A stretch of DNA of 64,000 bases from Allobosea robiniae (GTDB lineage: Bacteria; Pseudomonadota; Alphaproteobacteria; Rhizobiales; Beijerinckiaceae). The notes under the pieces are model-generated. The model ran no database searches. It was not told where the DNA came from and was given only the letters and a program-made list of their open reading frames with translations. Positions 1 through 11,400 of this stretch are shown piece after piece. How positions within the stretch are numbered: position 1 is the first letter of the stretch; each line of letters begins with the position of its first letter. The stretch spans positions 992,001 to 1,056,000 of the forward strand of contig NZ_FNBZ01000001.1 of the NCBI RefSeq assembly GCF_900102525.1, in the 5' to 3' direction. The position numbers and the translations under genes are program-made.

Positions 1-628
<628 letters not shown>

Positions 629-632
<4 letters not shown>

Positions 633-1486
633 GCCAGCCACGCAGGGTCACGGTTGAGGGTGGCGAGTTTCGCCCGAGGATGGTCGAGGTCCGGCAGGCA
701 TTCGAGCAGGCCGAGCGTATAGGGGTGGCGCCGGCTGCGCGCGGCCGTGTCCGCGAGTTCCGCCGCCGGCAGCGTCTCCATGACCTTGCCGCCATACATG
801 ACGATGACGCGGTCGCAGAAGGACTGCACCAGATGCAGGTCGTGGCTGATGAAGATCAGCCCCATGCCGCGCTCGGTGACGAGATCGTCGAGGATCTTCA
901 GGATCTGGAGTTGAACGGTGACGTCGAGCGCCGAGGTCGGTTCGTCGGCGATCAGGACCTCGGGCTCAGCGATCAGCATCATCGCGATCATGACGCGCTG
1001 GCCCATGCCGCCCGAGACCTCGTGCGGGTAAAGGTCGTAGACGCGCGCGGGCTCGCGGATCTGCACCTGCTCCAGCATGGCAAGGCTGCGCTCGCGCGCC
1101 TCGCGGGAGCCGGCCTTGCGGTGGATGCGATAGGCCTCGGCGATCTGGCTGCCCACGGTCTCGACCGGATTCAGCGAGAATTTCGGGTCCTGCATCACCA
1201 TGGAGATGTGGCGGCCGCGGAGCTTGCGCCTGATACCCTTGTCCATGGCCGTCAGGTCCTGGCCGCGGAAGCGCATGCGGTCGGCGCTGACGACGCCGGG
1301 ATGCGGGATCAGGTCGAGGATGGCGCGGCCGGTCATCGACTTGCCGGAACCGGACTCGCCGACGATGCCGAGCCGCTCGCGGCCGAGCGTGAAGGACAGG
1401 CCGCGCACGGCGTGGACGATGCCGGTCGGTGTGTGGAAATCGACCTTGAGATTGTCGACTTCGAGAAGAGGCTGCTCGCTCGTCAT
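629..1486 (-). CDS. Dipeptide/oligopeptide ABC importer ATPase, DppD/OppD type
   Basis: Second ATPase of the importer, expected to pair with the neighbouring DppF-type subunit. Starting at [10 protein letters not shown], the Walker [10 protein letters not shown], signature [12 protein letters not shown], Walker B VLIADEP and H-loop SHD are visible. The C-terminal extension ([16 protein letters not shown]) is typical of OppD/DppD. I place the start at 1486 because GAGG lies about seven bases upstream; an in-frame ATG at 1501 would overlap the preceding permease gene and has no better ribosome-binding site. At about 285 residues it is somewhat shorter than many DppD proteins (about 325) and seems to lack part of the cysteine-rich tail. 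Confidence 0.93.
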
Positions 1487-1490
1487 CGGC

Positions 1491-2396
1491 TTACCTCGCA
1501 TCCATGACGTCGCGGAGCCCGTCGCCGAGCAGGTTGAAGCCGAGCGCGACGATGCAGATGGCGACGCCGGGGAAGGTCGCGACCCACCACTGGTCGAAGA
1601 TCTGCTCGCGGCCGGCGGAGATCATCGCGCCCCATTCTGGCATCGGCGGCTGGGCACCGAGACCGAGGAAGCCGAGGCCAGCGGCCGTCAGGATGATGCC
1701 CGCCATGTCGAAGGTGGTACGCACGATCAGCGAGGACATGCACATCGGCACGACATGCTTCCAGATGATGCGCCCCTGCGAGGCACCCTGCAGGCGCATC
1801 GCGGCGATGTAATCCTGGTTGCGGATCACCATGGTCTCGGCGCGGGCGACGCGAGCGTAAGGCGGCCAGGTCGTGATCGCGATGGCGATGATGGCATTGA
1901 CGATGCCGGGGCCGAGCGCCGCGACGAAGGCCAGCGCCAGAACGAGGCGCGGGAAGGCGAGGAAGACGTCGGTGATGCGCATCAGCAGACGATCGACCCA
2001 GCCGCCGTAATAGCCGGAGATCGCGCCGATCAGCAGGCCGAAGGGGCCGACCGTGACGACGACCAGCAGCACGATCACCAGCGTGATGCGCGTGCCGTAG
2101 ACGATGCGGCTGAAGATGTCACGGCCGAGCGCGTCGGTGCCGAACCAGTTGGTCGCCGACGGCGGCAGCAGGCGCTTGTCGAGCGTCTGCGCGATCGGAT
2201 CGAAGGGCGCGATCAGGGGCGCGAAGGCGGCGATCAGCAGCAGCAGGACGATGATGACGAGGCCCGCCACCGCCATCGGGTTGCGCTTGAAGGCAAGCCA
2301 TTGCCGGTAGAGCTGGCCGAGGCGGGCCTGGCGGCGCGTCTCAGGGCTGTCGCTGATCAGCCAGGCATGCAGGCCAGTCGAGGAGGTATCGCTCAT
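1491..2396 (-). CDS. ABC importer permease, DppC/OppC type
   Basis: Inner-membrane permease of 301 residues. An N-terminal cytoplasmic stretch precedes the first membrane helix (AGLVIIVLLLLIAAFAPLI). The family hallmark FGTDALGRDIFSR is present near residue 90, and the ATPase-coupling EAA loop is around GASQGRIIWKHVVPM. It ends four bases before the DppD-type start and lies 12 bases after the DppB-type gene, so it is clearly one operon. It would form a heterodimeric channel with the 2409-3473 product. Confidence 0.95.
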   Translation of the reverse strand: MSDTSSTGLHAWLISDSPETRRQARLGQLYRQWLAFKRNPMAVAGLVIIVLLLLIAAFAPLIAPFDPIAQTLDKRLLPPSATNWFGTDALGRDIFSRIVYGTRITLVIVLLVVVTVGPFGLLIGAISGYYGGWVDRLLMRITDVFLAFPRLVLALAFVAALGPGIVNAIIAIAITTWPPYARVARAETMVIRNQDYIAAMRLQGASQGRIIWKHVVPMCMSSLIVRTTFDMAGIILTAAGLGFLGLGAQPPMPEWGAMISAGREQIFDQWWVATFPGVAICIVALGFNLLGDGLRDVMDAR

Positions 2397-2408
2397 GTGT
2401 CCGCCCCC

Positions 2409-3473
2409 TCAGCGCACGCGCGGATCGGCGAGGCGGCCGATGATGTCGGTCAGGAGATTGACCGCGATGAAGACGACGCCGACCACCAGCGTGCCGCCGA
2501 GCACCGCGTTCATGTCGGCATTGAGCAGGGCGTTGGTGAGATAGCGGCCGAGGCCCGGCCAGGCGAAGATCGTCTCGGTCAGCACCGAGCCCTCCAGCAG
2601 ATGCATGTAGGAGAGCGCGATCACGGTGAAGAGCGGCACGGCGGCGTTGCGCAGCGCGTGGCGCCAGATCACGGCCGTCTCGGAGACGCCCTTCACGCGG
2701 GCGGCGATGACATATTGCTGCTGCAGCTCGGTGATCATGAAGCTGCGCGTCATGCGGCTGATATAGGCGACCGAAAGCAGGCCGAGAACCAAGGCCGGCA
2801 GGATCAGATGCGAGAAGGCGTCCCAGAACGCCTCCCATTCGCCCTCCAGCGCGGCATCGATCATGATGACGCCGGTGCGGGTGGTGACGATGTCCTGCCA
2901 GACGACCGAGATGCGCCCGGGACCAGCGACCCAGCCGAGCTTGGCGTAGAACAGCAGCAGCGCCATCAGGCCGATCCAGAAGACCGGGACGGAATAGCCG
3001 ACGAGGCCGACGACGCGGGCGACCTGGTCCTGCCAGCGGCCCTGGTTGACGGCGGCGAGGATGCCGAGCGGCACGCCGATGAGGACGCCGATCAGCGTGC
3101 CGAGCGTCGCGAGCTCCAGCGTCGCCGGGAAGACGCGCTTGATGTCCTCGACGACCGGGTTCGAGGTCAGCACGGAGGTACCGAGATTCCCGGTGAAGAC
3201 CTTGCCGATATAGATCGCGAATTGCTGCCAGAGCGGCTTGTCGAGGCCGAGCTCGATGCGCGCCGCCTCATAGGTCTCGGGTCGGGCGTTGTCGCCGACG
3301 ACGGCGAGCACGGGATCGATCGGAATGACGCGGGCGATGAAGAAGGTGACCAGCAGCAGGCCGAACATGGTGATGACCACGGTGGTCAGCTCGCGCGAAA
3401 GGGCGCGGCCCCAGCGGCGAAGCCTTCCCGGCGCGGCGGCCTTGGCTGTGGGAGCTTGCGTCACGGCTGTCAT
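2409..3473 (-). CDS. ABC importer permease, DppB/OppB type
   Basis: Inner-membrane permease of 354 residues, slightly longer than the usual 310-340 because of an N-terminal extension (MTAVTQAPTAKAAAPGRL). The first helix is VVITMFGLLLVTFFIARVIP, and the conserved DPVLAVVGDNARPE and LGTSVLTSNPV segments follow. The EAA loop is near ARVKGVSETAVIWRHALRNA. It is first of the downstream block (dppB-C-D-F) and is separated from the binding-protein gene by a hairpin terminator-like element, which may let the binding protein be made in excess. Confidence 0.95.
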   Translation of the reverse strand: MTAVTQAPTAKAAAPGRLRRWGRALSRELTTVVITMFGLLLVTFFIARVIPIDPVLAVVGDNARPETYEAARIELGLDKPLWQQFAIYIGKVFTGNLGTSVLTSNPVVEDIKRVFPATLELATLGTLIGVLIGVPLGILAAVNQGRWQDQVARVVGLVGYSVPVFWIGLMALLLFYAKLGWVAGPGRISVVWQDIVTTRTGVIMIDAALEGEWEAFWDAFSHLILPALVLGLLSVAYISRMTRSFMITELQQQYVIAARVKGVSETAVIWRHALRNAAVPLFTVIALSYMHLLEGSVLTETIFAWPGLGRYLTNALLNADMNAVLGGTLVVGVVFIAVNLLTDIIGRLADPRVR

Positions 3474-3574
3474 GACCCGCCTCCATTTCTTGTGTTTTTC
3501 GTCGGTATGCCGGAACCGGCCGCGAGCAATCCAGGCTGCGCGGACATCCGGGGCATATCCGGAGATGAGGCATG

Positions 3575-3612
3575 AAAGGAAACCCGCCGCGACCTTTCAG
3601 GATCGCGGCGGG
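3575..3612 (-). terminator. Hairpin between binding-protein and permease genes
   Basis: The arms CCCGCCGCGA (3583-3592) and TCGCGGCGGG (3603-3612) are perfectly complementary. Read on the minus strand, the hairpin is followed by the T-rich TTTCCTTTC. It lies just after the stop of the binding-protein gene, where partial termination would lower permease and ATPase expression relative to the binding protein. Not tested; it could also protect the upstream mRNA. Confidence 0.6.
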
Positions 3613-3628
3613 CTCCTGAGCCGGGGGC

Positions 3629-5221
3629 TCAGTTCTTGGTGATGGGGGCGTAGCGGTTGGTGTCCGAGCTCGGTCCGATGACCCAGCCGTTCACGTTCTT
3701 GCGCTCGGCCGAGACCTCGATCTGCTGGAACATGATGACGAAGGGCGAAACCTTCTGGTGCTCGCGCTGCAGGCCCTCATAGGCGGTCTTGCGCTTGGCC
3801 GCATCGGATTCCAGCACGGCGGCCTGGGTGGTCTTGGTCATCTGCGGGATATCCCAGGCATTGCGCCAGGCCAGCGTCTTCGACTTCGCCTCCTCGCCAT
3901 TGTCCTCGTTGATGGCGAAGGTCTCGGCATTGGTGTGCGGGTCGAGATAGTCCGGCCCCCACTGGCCGATATAGATGTCATGGGTGCGGGCGCGGTACTT
4001 GGTCAGCGTCTGCTTGCCGTCGCCGGGGATGATCTCCAGCTTGACGCCGGCCTGGGCCCATGTCGCCTGGATCGCCTGAGCGATGTCGGTGATCGGCGCG
4101 ACCGAACGGGTGTCCATCGTCACGGTGAAGCCGTTGGGGAGCCCGGCCTTGGCCAGCAGTTCCTTCGCCTTGGCGACGTTGAGCGAATAGGGCTTGTCCG
4201 TGATCGCGCCGAGGAAGCCCTGCGGCAGGAAGGATTCGTGGCCCTTATAGGTGCCCTCGAGGATGTTCTTCTCGATCGAGGCGTAGTCGACCAAGAGCTT
4301 GAGCGCCTCGCGGACCTCGGGCTTGGCGAGGTTCGGGTTCTTCTGGTTCAGGCCGAGATAAAGGATGTAGCCCTTGTCGCCCTGGACGATCTTGATCGCG
4401 TCGTTGGTCTTGACCGCCGCGAGCTGGTCCTTGGAGAGGTTGCGGGCGATATCGACGTCGCCCTTCTCGACGAGGAGGCGCTGCGAGGCCGGCTCCGCGA
4501 CATGGCGCACGACGATGCGCTTGCTCTTCGGGGCGCCCTTCCACCAGCTCTCGTTGGCGTCGAGCGTGTACTGCTCGTTCGGGCGATAGCTGCGGACCTT
4601 GTAGGCGCCGGAGCCGGCCGAATTCAGCTTCAGCCAGCCATTGCCCCAGTCGCCATCCTTCTCGTTGGCCTTGACCAGCTTGGAGTCGACGATGGCAGCG
4701 ACGCCGGAGGTCAGGCAGTTATAGAAGAAGGTCGGGGCGAAAGGCTTCGAGACCGTGATCTGGACGGTGTTCTCGTCGACGGCCTTGACCTTGTCGAGCA
4801 CGTTCTCGGCGACGAAGCCGAACTGGCGCAGGATGAAGCCCGGCGACTTGTTGAGCGTGACCGCGCGCTGGAAGGAATAGACCACGTCGGCGGCGGTCAT
4901 CGGGTTGCCGGAGTGGAACTTCACGCCTTTGCGCAGCTTGAAGGTGTAGGTCAGGTTGTCGGGGCTGACGGTCCAGCTCTCGGCAAGATCCGGGATCAGC
5001 TCGTTATTCTTGGCGATGTCGATATTGATGAGCTTGTCGTAGACATTCGCGCCGACCTCGACGCCCGAGAACTCGAAGGCCTCGGCCGGATCGAGTGTGA
5101 TGATGTCGTCGATCTGCTTGGCCATCACGATCGTGTCCTTCGGCGTCTGCGCGAAGGCGGCGGTGGTCGACATCAGGGCCGCAAAGGCCGAAACCGCCAT
5201 CAACTTGGCTACGTGACGCAT
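3629..5221 (-). CDS. Periplasmic substrate-binding protein of dipeptide/oligopeptide ABC importer (SBP family 5)
   Basis: Secreted solute-binding protein of about 530 residues, normal for family 5. A signal peptide is evident (MRHVAKLMAVSAFAALMSTTAAFA, likely cut after AFA). The family signature around LRKGVKFHSGNPMTAADVVYSFQRA is intact near residue 100. I choose the ATG at 5221 because GGGGA lies five to six bases upstream; an ATG at 5233 has no visible ribosome-binding site. It is the first gene of the importer operon. The substrate is uncertain: family 5 proteins bind peptides, opines, nickel, glutathione and others. Confidence 0.93.
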   Translation of the reverse strand: MRHVAKLMAVSAFAALMSTTAAFAQTPKDTIVMAKQIDDIITLDPAEAFEFSGVEVGANVYDKLINIDIAKNNELIPDLAESWTVSPDNLTYTFKLRKGVKFHSGNPMTAADVVYSFQRAVTLNKSPGFILRQFGFVAENVLDKVKAVDENTVQITVSKPFAPTFFYNCLTSGVAAIVDSKLVKANEKDGDWGNGWLKLNSAGSGAYKVRSYRPNEQYTLDANESWWKGAPKSKRIVVRHVAEPASQRLLVEKGDVDIARNLSKDQLAAVKTNDAIKIVQGDKGYILYLGLNQKNPNLAKPEVREALKLLVDYASIEKNILEGTYKGHESFLPQGFLGAITDKPYSLNVAKAKELLAKAGLPNGFTVTMDTRSVAPITDIAQAIQATWAQAGVKLEIIPGDGKQTLTKYRARTHDIYIGQWGPDYLDPHTNAETFAINEDNGEEAKSKTLAWRNAWDIPQMTKTTQAAVLESDAAKRKTAYEGLQREHQKVSPFVIMFQQIEVSAERKNVNGWVIGPSSDTNRYAPITKN

Positions 5222-5467
5222 CGATTTCCCCATTGTTCGTGTTGCGCGGGCGCTAGCCGCCCGTTGGGCGCTATGTGCAACCAGTCCCTAGCGGCTGTCC
5301 AGTCGACGAACGGCGATGGAAAGGGCTCGGCGGGGCATTTTGCACATCTCTTGAGCAGCAACCCGGCACTCAGGGAGCTTTCCGGCCTTGGCGACTCCTT
5401 GCGCGCGCCGACCGCCCCGCTAACCTGACGTCGCCGGCGGCTTTCGCCTGGGACTAGGGGGCGAAAC

Positions 5468-8400
5468 TTGGCCATCATCGCCGCGCTGAACCATGTCACG
5501 CACTACCGCTACGACCGGCCGGTCACGCTCGGGCCGCAGATCGTGCGCCTGCGACCGGCGCCGCATTGCCGGGCCGCAATCCAAAGCTACTCGCTGAAGG
5601 TGACGCCGGCACAACATTTCGTGAACTGGCAGCAGGACCCGGCCGGCAACTGGCTGGCCCGATTTGTTTTTCCGGAACCCGTGATGGAATTCCGGATCGA
5701 GGTCGATGTCGTCACCGAACTGTCGATCATCAATCCATTCGATTTCTTCGTCGAAGCGCAGGCAGAGACCTTCCCCTTCGCCTACACGCAAGAGCAGACG
5801 GAGGAGCTTGCGCCTTACCTGGTCACGGAGCCGGCCGGGCCGCTGCTCTGCGCCTTCCTCGCCGAGCTGCCGCGCGAGCCGCTGAACACCGTCAACTTCA
5901 TCGTCGACCTCAATGCCCGCCTGCAGCGGCGCATCGCCTATGGCATCCGCATGGAGCCCGGCGTGCAGGAGCCGGAGCATACGCTGTCGATCGGGTCGGG
6001 CTCCTGCCGAGACACGAGCTGGCTGCTGGTCCAGGCGCTCCGGCATCTCGGCCTCGCGGCGCGCTTCGTCTCCGGCTATCTGATCCAGATGAAGGCGGAT
6101 ATCGATCCGCTCGAAGGCCCACGCGGGACCGACAAGGACTTCACCGACCTCCACGCCTGGGCCGAGGTCTATATCCCCGGCGCCGGCTGGGTCGGGCTCG
6201 ACCCGACCTCGGGGCTGCTCACCGGCGAGGGCCATCTGCCGCTGGCGGCGACGGCGCATTATCGCTCGGCCGCGCCGGTCTCGGGCGTTGCGAGCTATGC
6301 CGAGACGAGCTTCGACTTCCAGATGAGCGTGACGCGGGTGCACGAGGTGCCGCGCATCACGCTGCCCTTCTCCGACGCGTCCTGGGGCGAGCTCGACGCG
6401 CTCGGTGACAAGGTCGAGGCCGATCTGCAGGCGCAGGATGTCCGTCTCACCTTGGGCGGCGAACCGACCTTCGTCTCGATCGACGACCAGACCGGCGAGG
6501 AATGGAACATCGCCGCCGTCGGGCCGACCAAGCGCCAGCGCGCAGACGTGCTGATCCGCCGGCTGCGCCAGCGCTTCGCGCCCGGCGGGATGCTGCATTA
6601 CGGCCAGGGCAAATGGTATCCGGGCGAGACCCTGCCGCGCTGGGCCTTCGCGCTCTACTGGCGCCGGGATGGCCAGCCGATCTGGCGCAATGCCGATCTC
6701 ATCGCCCGCGAGCCCGGCGCGCAGACCGGCGGCGACCGCGAACTCGACATCGCCTCCACGATCCGCGACGCCGAGGCGCTGGCGCAGGGGCTTTCCGAGA
6801 GGCTCGGGCTCGGCGCCGACCATGTGATGCCGGCCTATGAGGACACCGGTGTCTGGCTGCTCAAGGAGGCGCAGCTGCCCGACAATGTCGACCCGCTCGA
6901 TTCGCGCCTTTCCGATCCGGAGGAGCGCTCGCGGATGGCGCGGGTCTTCGAGCTCGGCCTCGGCAATCCGCGCGGCTACGTCATCCCGGTGCAGCGCTGG
7001 CAGGCAGGCGCGAACGACCGCCGCTGGCGCTCGGAGAAATGGCAGCTGCGCCGCGGCAAGCTCTTCCTGGTGCCCGGCGACTCGCCGGTCGGCTATCGGC
7101 TGCCATTGGGCTCGCTGCCGGTCGTGCCCAAGGCCGAATACCCGCATATCCATCCGCAGGACCCGATGGAGTCGCGCCCGCCCCTGGCCGCGGCCGGCCC
7201 CGCCGGAGCGAGCTGGACCGATCATCCCGAGGCGCGGCCTGCGGAGCCGGCCACCACGGAGGAACGGCCCGGTCCGGCACAGATGAGCATCGGCGCAACT
7301 GCGGCGGCGGGTCCGGTCCAGGACCGGCGCGAGCAGGAGATCGGCGGCGAGCATGTCCGCACCGCGCTCAGCCTCGAGATCCGCGACAATGTGCTCTGCG
7401 TCTTCCTGCCCCCGGTCGAGCGGCTGGAGGATTATCTCGACCTTGTCGCCTCGGTCGAGGCGGTGGCGGAGGAGCTCGGCCAGCCCGTGCATATCGAGGG
7501 CTATGCGCCGCCCTTCGACCCGCGTCTCGACGTCATCAAGGTCACGCCCGATCCCGGCGTGATCGAGGTCAATATCCACCCGGCAAAGGACTGGCGCGAG
7601 GCGGCGGCGATCACGCAGGGCGTCTACGAGGAGGCGCGGCTGGCGCGGCTCTGCGCCGAGAAGTTCATGGTCGACGGCCGCCATACCGGCACCGGCGGCG
7701 GCAACCATGTCGTGCTCGGTGGCGTGACGCCGGCCGACTCGCCCTTCCTGCGCCGGCCGGACCTGCTCAAGAGCATCATCCTCTACTGGAACCGGCACCC
7801 GTCGCTGTCCTACCTGTTCTCGGGGCTGTTCATCGGCCCGACCAGCCAGGCGCCGCGCATCGACGAGGCAAGGCAGGATCAGCTCTACGAACTGGAGATC
7901 GCACTGGCGCAGGTGCCCAGGCCCGGCGAAAAGCCGATCCCGCTCTGGCTGGTCGACCGGCTGTTGCGCAACCTGCTGGTCGACGTCTCCGGCAACACGC
8001 ACCGCACCGAGATCTGCATCGACAAGCTCTATTCGCCTGATGGGCCGACCGGGCGGCTCGGGCTGGTCGAATTCCGCGGCTTCGAGATGCCGCCGGATGC
8101 ACGGATGTCGCTCGCCCAGCAATTGCTGCTGCGCGCGCTCATCGCCTGGTTCTGGCGGGAGCCGCTCGACGGTAAGCTGGTTCGGTGGGGCACGACCTTG
8201 CATGACCGTTTCATGCTGCCCGAGATGGTCTGGCAGGATTTCAAGGACGTGCTCGCAGACCTCAAGCGCGCCGGCTATGCCTTCGATCCCGTCTGGTTCG
8301 AGGCGCAGGCCGAGTTCCGATTTCCCTTCTTCGGCAAGGTCGCGCATGGCGGCGTCGCGATCGAGATCCGGCAGGCGCTCGAACCCTGGCATGTCATGGG

Positions 8401-8869
8401 CGAAGAAGGCGCGATCGGCGGCACGGTGCGCTATGTCGACTCGTCGATCGAGCGTCTGCAGGTCAAGGCGACCGGACTGGTCCCGGGCCGTCATCTCGTC
8501 ACCTGCAACGGCCGGCGCCTGCCGCTGACGGACACCGGCGTCTCGGGCGAGGCCGTCGCAGCGGTGCGCTTCAAGGCGTGGCAGCCGGCATCTGGCCTGC
8601 ATCCGAAGATCCCGGTGCATGCGCCATTGACCTTCGACATCGTCGATCTCTGGTCCGGCCGCTCGCTCGGCGGTTGCGTCTACCATGTCGCCCATCCCGG
8701 GGGGCGCAATTACGAGACACCTCCGGTCAATTCCTACGAGGCGGAGGCAAGACGGCTCGCACGTTTCGAGGCGATCGGTCATAGTCCCGGCGCTCTGGCG
8801 ATTCCGCCGGAGGAACGCAGCGCCGAATTCCCGCTCACGCTGGATCTGAGGCGCCCGACAGGGATCTGA
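5468..8869 (+). CDS. Transglutaminase-like domain fused to DUF2126 putative amidoligase
   Basis: Large cytoplasmic protein (1133 residues, no signal peptide). Residues 1-260 form a bacterial transglutaminase N-domain plus core with an intact triad: Cys180 (GSCRD), His229 (LHAWAE) and Asp245 (LDPTSG). From about 325 ([14 protein letters not shown]) to about 1120 is the DUF2126 region, a family predicted to be a COOH-NH2 amidoligase of glutamine-synthetase-like fold. The start is a TTG with AGGGGG eight bases upstream; no ATG fits better. It is first of a three-gene operon with an ATP-grasp/alpha-E protein and another transglutaminase. The likely role, inferred only from family context, is making or breaking isopeptide/amide bonds on an unknown peptide or protein. 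Confidence 0.9.
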   Translation: MAIIAALNHVTHYRYDRPVTLGPQIVRLRPAPHCRAAIQSYSLKVTPAQHFVNWQQDPAGNWLARFVFPEPVMEFRIEVDVVTELSIINPFDFFVEAQAETFPFAYTQEQTEELAPYLVTEPAGPLLCAFLAELPREPLNTVNFIVDLNARLQRRIAYGIRMEPGVQEPEHTLSIGSGSCRDTSWLLVQALRHLGLAARFVSGYLIQMKADIDPLEGPRGTDKDFTDLHAWAEVYIPGAGWVGLDPTSGLLTGEGHLPLAATAHYRSAAPVSGVASYAETSFDFQMSVTRVHEVPRITLPFSDASWGELDALGDKVEADLQAQDVRLTLGGEPTFVSIDDQTGEEWNIAAVGPTKRQRADVLIRRLRQRFAPGGMLHYGQGKWYPGETLPRWAFALYWRRDGQPIWRNADLIAREPGAQTGGDRELDIASTIRDAEALAQGLSERLGLGADHVMPAYEDTGVWLLKEAQLPDNVDPLDSRLSDPEERSRMARVFELGLGNPRGYVIPVQRWQAGANDRRWRSEKWQLRRGKLFLVPGDSPVGYRLPLGSLPVVPKAEYPHIHPQDPMESRPPLAAAGPAGASWTDHPEARPAEPATTEERPGPAQMSIGATAAAGPVQDRREQEIGGEHVRTALSLEIRDNVLCVFLPPVERLEDYLDLVASVEAVAEELGQPVHIEGYAPPFDPRLDVIKVTPDPGVIEVNIHPAKDWREAAAITQGVYEEARLARLCAEKFMVDGRHTGTGGGNHVVLGGVTPADSPFLRRPDLLKSIILYWNRHPSLSYLFSGLFIGPTSQAPRIDEARQDQLYELEIALAQVPRPGEKPIPLWLVDRLLRNLLVDVSGNTHRTEICIDKLYSPDGPTGRLGLVEFRGFEMPPDARMSLAQQLLLRALIAWFWREPLDGKLVRWGTTLHDRFMLPEMVWQDFKDVLADLKRAGYAFDPVWFEAQAEFRFPFFGKVAHGGVAIEIRQALEPWHVMGEEGAIGGTVRYVDSSIERLQVKATGLVPGRHLVTCNGRRLPLTDTGVSGEAVAAVRFKAWQPASGLHPKIPVHAPLTFDIVDLWSGRSLGGCVYHVAHPGGRNYETPPVNSYEAEARRLARFEAIGHSPGALAIPPEERSAEFPLTLDLRRPTGI

Positions 8870-8877
8870 CGCGAAGA

Positions 8878-11400
8878 ATGCCGGTGCAGGGCCGCATCCG
8901 ATCGGGACGCAGCAGGGCCGAGCGGCGCGCATCGCTGCTTGCCGGCTATCGTCCCTTGCCGGGCGTCTGCGACGAGTTCATCGACGAGAACGGGAATGTG
9001 CGCCCGCATTGGGAGCCGTTCCTGTCGGGCTGGTGCGCCTTGTCGCCCTCTGAGCTGAACCAGCGCTTCGGGTTGGCCGACCGGCATGTCCGCGACACCG
9101 GCGTGTCCTATCGCGTCCATGGCGATATCGACGAGCGCGACCCCGGCGTCGGCGAGCGTGCCTGGCCCTTGTCGCATGTGCCGCTCGTCATTCCCGAGGC
9201 GGAATGGCAGGCGATCGCCGCCGGCGTGACGCAGCGCGCCGAATTGCTCTCGACCCTGCTCGACGACATCTACGGGCCGGGCGAATTGATCGCGGAGGGC
9301 CTCCTGCCCGCTGCCGTCGTCACCGGCAGCCCCGATTACCTGCGCCCGATGCACGGGATCGCAGGCGGCGGCACGCTCCAGCTCTATGCGGCCGATCTCG
9401 GCCGTGGTCCGGACGGACGCTGGTGGGTGCTGCAAGACCGGACCCAGGCCCCCTCCGGCGCCGGCTACGCGCTGGAGAACCGGCTGGCGCTGGCGCGCGC
9501 CTTCCCCGACATGTTCCGCAACATGAACATCGAGCGGCTGGCGGCCTTCTTCCAGGGCTTTCGAGCGGGGCTGGTTTCCAGCTCGAAGCGTGTCGAGCCG
9601 CGCATCGCCCTGCTGACGCCCGGCCCGCTCAACGAAAGCTATTTCGAGCAGGCCTATCTGGCGCGCTATCTCGGCTTCCTGCTGGTCGAGGGTGGCGACC
9701 TGCTGATGCGCGAGGGCCGCGTGCATGTGCGCACCATCGCCGGCCTGAAGCGCGCCGACGTGATCTGGCGACGCATCGACGGCGATTTCGCCGATCCGCT
9801 CGAGCTCAATTCCCGCTCGGCGCTCGGTGTCGCCGGGCTGGTCGAGGCCGCCCGGCAAGGTCAGGTCCGCATCGCCAACGGGCTCGGCTCCGGGGTCGTC
9901 GAGGCACGCGCCCTGATGGGCTTCCTGCCAGCTCTGGCGCGGAAACTGCTCGGCCAGGACCTGATCCTGCCGAATATCGCGACATGGTGGTGCGGGCAGC
10001 CGCAGGAGCGGCAGACCGTGCTCGACAGGCTGGGCGAGATGACCATCGCACCGGCCTTCCGCGGCGGCGGCAACGGCACCGACGCATCTCAGGTCGTGGC
10101 CGGGGAATTGCCGGAGGCGGAGCGCGCAGCGCTGCGCGAGCGCATCGAGGCGCATGGCATGGATTATGTCGGGCAGGAGGTCGTCAGGCTCTCGACCATG
10201 CCGGTCTTCCAGAACGGCCGGCTCGAACCGCATCCGATGACGCTGCGCGTCTTCGCCGCAGCGACGCCCGACGGCTGGAAAGTGATGCCCGGTGGCTTCT
10301 GCCGGATCTCCGACGAGCCCGATGCCCGTGCGGTCAGCATGCGCAACGGCGTGCGCTCCAGCGATGTCTGGGTCACCTCGAATGAGCCAGTCGCGCAGGT
10401 CACCCTGCTGCCGGCGCCGGACCGCATCAGCATCCGCCGCGTCACCGGCACGCTGCCGAGCCGGGCCGCCGACAACCTGTTCTGGCTCGGACGCTATCTG
10501 GAGCGCGGCGAGGCGATCCTGCGCCTGGTGCGCGCTCTGCTCGGCCGCCTGATCGATCCCGACCCGGCGCCCGGCCGCAACGACACGGTGCGCCAGCTCG
10601 CCGGCATGCTCGTTGCCTGGGGCGCCGCGCCCACCGGGCAGGAACGCCGGGCGCCTGCGGCACAGGCCTATGCCGCGCTCTACAGCCTCGACGATTACGG
10701 CTCGGCCGCCGCTTCGCTGCGCGAGGCGCGGCGCACCGCCTCGGGCATCCGCGAGCGCCTCTCCGTCGATGCCTGGCGATTGTTCGGCGACCTCCAGCGC
10801 CAGCTCGATCCCGAGGACGGGCGCAAGCCGAGCGAGGGCGAGGCCTACGAGATCGCCGACCGGGCGCTGAAATCGCTCGCCGCCTTCTCCGGCCTCGGCC
10901 AGGAAAACATGGTGCGCGGCAACGGCTGGCGCTTCCTCGATATCGGCAGGCGGCTGGAACGGGGCATCGCGACCTGCCGCTTCGCCCGGCAGTTCGCCGA
11001 CAGCAACGCCTCCAGTGACAGTCTCGACGCGCTGCTCGACCTGACCGACTCGCAGATCACCTATCGCTCGCGCTATCTGCTTGGCGCCAGCCTGCAGCCC
11101 GTGCTCGACCTCGTCATGCTCGACCCCTACAATCCGCGCTCGGTCGCCTTTCAGGTCGAGCGGCTCGACGCCGAGATCGCCGCCCTGCCGACGCTTGCCG
11201 ATGACGGCATGCTGGAGGCACCGCGCCGGCTGGTGCTGCGACTGGCGGCCGATTGCCGGACGATGGAGGCAAGCCGGCTCGACCGCACCAGCATCCTGCT
11301 GTTCGAACAGTTGCTGATGGGGCTCTCGGGCGCGATCGCCGATCGCTATTTCCTGCAGAACAGCGGCCCCGAAGGCTCGCGGATGACGAGCATCGCGTGA
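8878..11400 (+). CDS. Circularly permuted ATP-grasp (DUF404/DUF407) fused to alpha-E domain (DUF403)
   Basis: An 840-residue cytoplasmic fusion. Residues about 20-500 match the circularly permuted ATP-grasp type 2 family (PDYLRPMHGI, LQDRTQAPSGAGYALENR, TPGPLNESYFEQAYLARYLG). From about residue 525 (SRAADNLFWLGRYLERGE) to the end is the helical alpha-E domain. In many genomes these are separate adjacent genes, so the fusion is a compact version. It starts eight bases after the DUF2126 gene and its TGA overlaps the GTG of the next gene (GTGA). The predicted activity is ATP-dependent ligation of a carboxylate to an amine, with the alpha-E part as an accessory; no substrate is known. Confidence 0.9.
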   Translation: MPVQGRIRSGRSRAERRASLLAGYRPLPGVCDEFIDENGNVRPHWEPFLSGWCALSPSELNQRFGLADRHVRDTGVSYRVHGDIDERDPGVGERAWPLSHVPLVIPEAEWQAIAAGVTQRAELLSTLLDDIYGPGELIAEGLLPAAVVTGSPDYLRPMHGIAGGGTLQLYAADLGRGPDGRWWVLQDRTQAPSGAGYALENRLALARAFPDMFRNMNIERLAAFFQGFRAGLVSSSKRVEPRIALLTPGPLNESYFEQAYLARYLGFLLVEGGDLLMREGRVHVRTIAGLKRADVIWRRIDGDFADPLELNSRSALGVAGLVEAARQGQVRIANGLGSGVVEARALMGFLPALARKLLGQDLILPNIATWWCGQPQERQTVLDRLGEMTIAPAFRGGGNGTDASQVVAGELPEAERAALRERIEAHGMDYVGQEVVRLSTMPVFQNGRLEPHPMTLRVFAAATPDGWKVMPGGFCRISDEPDARAVSMRNGVRSSDVWVTSNEPVAQVTLLPAPDRISIRRVTGTLPSRAADNLFWLGRYLERGEAILRLVRALLGRLIDPDPAPGRNDTVRQLAGMLVAWGAAPTGQERRAPAAQAYAALYSLDDYGSAAASLREARRTASGIRERLSVDAWRLFGDLQRQLDPEDGRKPSEGEAYEIADRALKSLAAFSGLGQENMVRGNGWRFLDIGRRLERGIATCRFARQFADSNASSDSLDALLDLTDSQITYRSRYLLGASLQPVLDLVMLDPYNPRSVAFQVERLDAEIAALPTLADDGMLEAPRRLVLRLAADCRTMEASRLDRTSILLFEQLLMGLSGAIADRYFLQNSGPEGSRMTSIA

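Noticed and set aside
1200..3575. Long plus-strand open frame over the importer permeases
   Set aside because: The translation is a repetitive His/Asp/Gln-rich sequence typical of antisense frames; the minus strand holds clear DppB and DppC permeases.
5420..8932. Very long open frame on the minus strand opposite the transglutaminase-DUF2126 gene
   Set aside because: It mirrors the codon pattern of a GC-rich gene; its translation is low-complexity Arg/Asp/Gly/Ala sequence with no recognisable domain. The plus strand encodes clear catalytic motifs.
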